Shown here: one piece after another, positions 61,541 through 64,000 of the stretch
Layout: each line of letters starts with the position of its first letter
How positions within the stretch are numbered: the stretch's first letter is position 1
NCBI GenBank assembly: GCA_902800305.1
Contig: CADCDP010000018.1
Coordinates: 20,684-84,683 of the forward strand
DNA from: an uncultured Bacteroidales bacterium
GTDB lineage: Bacteria; Bacteroidota; Bacteroidia; Bacteroidales; Bacteroidaceae
Direction: 5' to 3'
DNA: 64,000 nucleotides
Made by a program: the position numbers and the translations under genes
Notes under the pieces: model-generated
Told to the model about the DNA's origin: nothing
Databases searched by the model: none
What the model saw: the letters and a program-made list of their open reading frames with translations, nothing else

Positions 61541-62011
61541 TTATTCTGCTTCAACGAACCAATCAAGGCATTTTGTTAGTTCTTCATTGAAATAAACATC
61601 GGCTTTGTATATTTGTCTGCCTCCAAAAAGATTCTCTGCACGAAACTCAATGATTGAATGCCAGCCAATATACTGTGGAACAAACGAATCCTCATAGTCC
61701 TTTATCTCCTGTTCTAAGGCTTTTTCCTTTTTCTCCTTTGCCTTATAATTCTTAGAGAAAGCATCAAAGATCGTTGTCTTATTCTTCTTCAGGGAATCCT
61801 TTAATGCAAGGTAATTCCTATCTATTGACAAAGAAGAATAGGCACTGTCCAAATCTGTCATTTGCATATATTCATAGAGATCAGGATTACCCATTCGCGG
61901 TTTAATACTTTCCTCAAACAGGGTTCTTGCTTTCTCTTCTGGACTTTTGGAGCAAGAGAACAAAGTCAATGCAAGCATGACCAATAAAATGTGGTGTGTC
62001 TTTATTGCCAT
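61541..62011 (-). CDS. Hypothetical lipoprotein
   Basis: 156 residues with lipobox LTLFSCSK; the mature part begins SPEEKARTLFEESIKPRMGN. Helical N-terminal half with a coiled-coil stretch (KNYKAKEKKEKALEQEIKDY), strand-rich C-terminal half. It resembles small Bacteroidales lipoproteins of unknown role. Third gene of the minus-strand unit XRE regulator - membrane deiminase - lipoprotein, 4 bases after the deiminase. Confidence 0.75.
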   Translation of the reverse strand: MAIKTHHILLVMLALTLFSCSKSPEEKARTLFEESIKPRMGNPDLYEYMQMTDLDSAYSSLSIDRNYLALKDSLKKNKTTIFDAFSKNYKAKEKKEKALEQEIKDYEDSFVPQYIGWHSIIEFRAENLFGGRQIYKADVYFNEELTKCLDWFVEAE

Positions 62012-62015
62012 ATTG

Positions 62016-63299
62016 TTATTCTTTTATAGTCCATGTACTGCAATTCAAAAGACCTCCTTCAACTGCTACTTCGTTATAGTCAACAGCCTCAATGATTCTG
62101 TCAGGGAAAATTTTATGGAACAAATCTATTGTTTCCTGATCTTTGTTCCCCTCTACGCCGAATTTAGGCAATACTATCAGATTACCTACTTCAAGATAAT
62201 TTACATATATACCAATCGCATTCATTTCATGGTTCTTGTCGTACTTTTGCTCAAAGAAAGGTACGTTGATATAATTGAGCCCATTTTCTGAGCAAGCTTT
62301 GTTTATTCCATCACGAATATATTTGTACTCGGAGTTCAGATCATTGCCTAAAATTGTATCTTCGTTGACAAAGCGAACCATTCCGTCTGCATGACCAGTC
62401 ACATCCGTTTTGAATGCAGGGATGATTATTACTTTTGCTTTCAGTAGTTTTTCAAGTTCAGAAACAAGTTCCTTCTTATCATACTCTGGATTTTCAAGAA
62501 AAATTCTATCGGTAAGAATAGCCTTGTTTCCATATAGAACAACATTTCCACCGTCAATATTAATGTCTGAAAAGATTGGTTTGATATTGTTCGCTGCACA
62601 TACTTCATGAACATCACTTCGCGACTCTTCCCATTCCTTTTCTCCCCTCAAATACGATGGATCATACTTGAATTGAATAAGTTCCCCCAATCTGTTCTGT
62701 ACTGGCATATAATCACGACACCAAACGTCTTTAGTATGAGTGAGTTCCTTTACAGTAACATTATACTTCCTTAATACAGAAAACAGTTCGTTTGCTGCAT
62801 TTGGGAACTTTTCTTTCAAGATACTTGAAACATAAACAGTATTCGGCCTCATTGCATTCGCTTGTTTGTTTTCTGAAGAATCTTGTTTTGGCACAACTTC
62901 CTTCTCAGGCTTAACTTCAGCTATTTTTATCTCTTGTAGATAATCATTTCTTAGTGCTGGCGAATTATAATCCAAGAAGGCTTTACAAATATCTGGGGTT
63001 GGTTCTATCTTATTTGCAAGGCACATGTCAAGCAAGACAACTGTCTTCGTATTGTTCTTTATAGAGAATGTGTCGATGTAATCAGATGACAAACTCTTCC
63101 CATAGATTTTTAATTTACGATTTATCTTTCGAAGTATTGCTTTTTGTCCTCTCGGTGAAAGGCTTGTTGATGTAAGCTGATTCAAAAGATCTTTCATGCT
63201 TGGTTTGAAGTAACTCTTTATTTGTTCCTTACTACAAATCCATGTTAATATCAAACCTGCAACACCAATTATGGTACCTATTATAAATTCGTAATTCAT
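62016..63299 (-). CDS. Membrane-anchored agmatine/peptidylarginine deiminase-like protein (PF04371 type)
   Basis: 427 residues. One N-terminal membrane helix (~5-22), a ~100-residue helical part with LSPRGQKAILRKINRKLKIY, a Lys/Glu/Pro linker (~128-145), then the deiminase domain: DVWCRDYMPV (191-200), INIDGGNVVLYGNKAIL (~247), TGHADGMVRF (301-310), and catalytic Cys420 in EGGLLNCSTW. All catalytic residues of the guanidino-modifying family are present. Soluble relatives hydrolyse agmatine or peptidyl-arginine; an anchored form with an extra N-terminal domain is unusual. Gene order: XRE regulator upstream, lipoprotein downstream. Confidence 0.85.
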   Translation of the reverse strand: MNYEFIIGTIIGVAGLILTWICSKEQIKSYFKPSMKDLLNQLTSTSLSPRGQKAILRKINRKLKIYGKSLSSDYIDTFSIKNNTKTVVLLDMCLANKIEPTPDICKAFLDYNSPALRNDYLQEIKIAEVKPEKEVVPKQDSSENKQANAMRPNTVYVSSILKEKFPNAANELFSVLRKYNVTVKELTHTKDVWCRDYMPVQNRLGELIQFKYDPSYLRGEKEWEESRSDVHEVCAANNIKPIFSDINIDGGNVVLYGNKAILTDRIFLENPEYDKKELVSELEKLLKAKVIIIPAFKTDVTGHADGMVRFVNEDTILGNDLNSEYKYIRDGINKACSENGLNYINVPFFEQKYDKNHEMNAIGIYVNYLEVGNLIVLPKFGVEGNKDQETIDLFHKIFPDRIIEAVDYNEVAVEGGLLNCSTWTIKE

Positions 63300-63332
63300 A
63301 AATTTTATTTGTAATTCATTTCAATTTCTCTT

Positions 63333-63554
63333 TTATTCCTTCATTGAAACCTCATCAAAACGCACAAGTTCATTAAGGTCAACATTTAAGACTTTAGCAA
63401 TCTTGATAAGCATTTCAAGATTGGGTTGGGCATTGTTCTGCACCCACTTCGATACTGTTGCCTGACCAACCCCAAGTTGCCCAGAGAGCCACTTGTTGGT
63501 TAAGTTCTTCTCAGCGATAATCACCCGTAGTCTATTCAATTGTTTCGGTTCCAT
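63333..63554 (-). CDS. XRE-family HTH regulator
   Basis: 73 residues, one lambda-repressor-like HTH: LRVIIAEKNLTNKWLSGQLG, VGQATVSKWVQNNAQPNLEM, LIKIAKVLNVDLNELVRFDE. It probably controls the deiminase/lipoprotein genes that follow. Small stand-alone XRE proteins of this kind are frequent in accessory regions. Confidence 0.9.
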   Translation of the reverse strand: MEPKQLNRLRVIIAEKNLTNKWLSGQLGVGQATVSKWVQNNAQPNLEMLIKIAKVLNVDLNELVRFDEVSMKE

Positions 63555-64000
63555 TCTTCATAAATTTAAGGCAAATATACTAATAAAAATCGAAATAATT
63601 TTCCAAATTAGAAAATTTCTTCCCAACAAAGGCACTTATTAACTCTTTTAGACTATGTTTTAACTTGCTTTTGTACATTTCACATGGCATAATTATTACT
63701 ATTGAATCTCATAACTCTTTTCTCAATTACATACTAAATGTCAAAATCGGAAAATTGCCGTTGTTTTCCACGTTAAGATTTGTCAAGCAGATGTTTTCAT
63801 TTTGAGGTTTCTGAAATTTTTGTTCCCAATTTGTTCCTTTTGCCGTTTTTGGCTTTTTAATATCGTTGTGTATCAGTTACTTACAAATAATCAGCAGATT
63901 TTCAAGAAGAAGATAATGATGACTTATTAGAGTCTATCCTCCGATACAACAAGATATGCACGATAGGGGGTGGTTGTTGCAACCACCCCCTTATCGCATA
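63555..64000. other. AT-rich non-coding stretch
   Basis: No convincing gene on either strand. Apart from the hairpin at the very end (63961-63996) I see only AT-rich sequence. The boundary to the next gene is outside the window. Confidence 0.6.
63961..63996. repeat. Strong hairpin at window end
   Basis: GGGGGTGGTTG, loop TTG, CAACCACCCCC, extended by CGATA / TATCG around one unpaired T. No T-run. It may be a terminator, an attenuator or the edge of a repeat. Confidence 0.7.

Overview
The window looks like a chromosome segment of a member of the Bacteroidales, most probably Prevotellaceae or a close relative. The supporting signs are many promoters of the Bacteroidota type (TTTG, 19-21 bases, TAnnTTTG), a SusC/SusD pair, a PorT-like component and secreted proteins with type IX-like C-terminal tails, pectin-degrading enzymes, and 2-oxoacid:ferredoxin oxidoreductase genes.

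Layout. 1-9060: end of a SNF2 helicase, a 1547-residue rhamnogalacturonan lyase with autotransporter-type repeats, and an 1114-residue secreted protein. 9253-10920: formate-tetrahydrofolate ligase. 10951-19302 (minus strand): a ten-gene sulfur operon, read in the order LuxR-type response regulator, MetY-like PLP enzyme, cysteine synthase, ThiS-like sulfur carrier, ThiF/MoeB-like E1, DsrE-like protein, TusA-like protein, JAMM peptidase, family 2 encapsulin shell with a cyclic-nucleotide-binding-like insertion, and a SufS-type cysteine desulfurase with a 120-residue N-terminal cargo-like extension. 19960-31403: three transcription units started by a shared 58-base promoter module (PstS-like protein + SusC; SusD; YtkA-like lipoprotein + copper-type TonB receptor + SLC1 symporter), with tcdA opposite. 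31404-38343: repeats, a large secreted protein, a double PhoN-type phosphatase, a phosphopantetheinyl transferase whose N-terminus lies in a repeat, and a potassium channel. 38462-44437: a PAS histidine kinase, then an acyl-CoA ligase/TPR/2-oxoacid:ferredoxin oxidoreductase operon. 44439-52247: a 1623-residue GH28-GH105-(alpha/alpha)6 enzyme and a GH127-type enzyme. 52316-59763: mostly housekeeping genes (LolA-like, tRNA-Leu, proC, a nucleotidyltransferase/PqqD pair, PorT, GT2, radC, a SufT-like gene, lpxH). 59930-63554: two HU-like genes behind 23-base tandem repeats, small repeat ORFs, and an XRE / membrane deiminase / lipoprotein unit.

How the genes work together. The sulfur operon reads as one route: cysteine desulfurase, probably inside a protein shell, gives persulfide sulfur; DsrE/TusA relay it; the E1-like enzyme thiocarboxylates the ThiS-like carrier after the JAMM peptidase has exposed its C-terminal glycines; CysK/M and MetY-like enzymes then make cysteine and homocysteine. 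This joins two known systems (encapsulated desulfurase; protein-thiocarboxylate amino acid synthesis) in one transcription unit and is the most notable content of the window. The secreted enzymes (PL11, GH28/GH105, GH127) suggest use of rhamnogalacturonan and arabinan-decorated pectin.

The intergenic DNA is rich in dispersed elements. Three copies of a promoter-headed element with 21-base repeats and a terminal hairpin (19469-19655, 31918-32064, 49338-49525) look like an undescribed small RNA family. Three copies of a ~175-base AT-rich element with GC hairpins look like MITEs.
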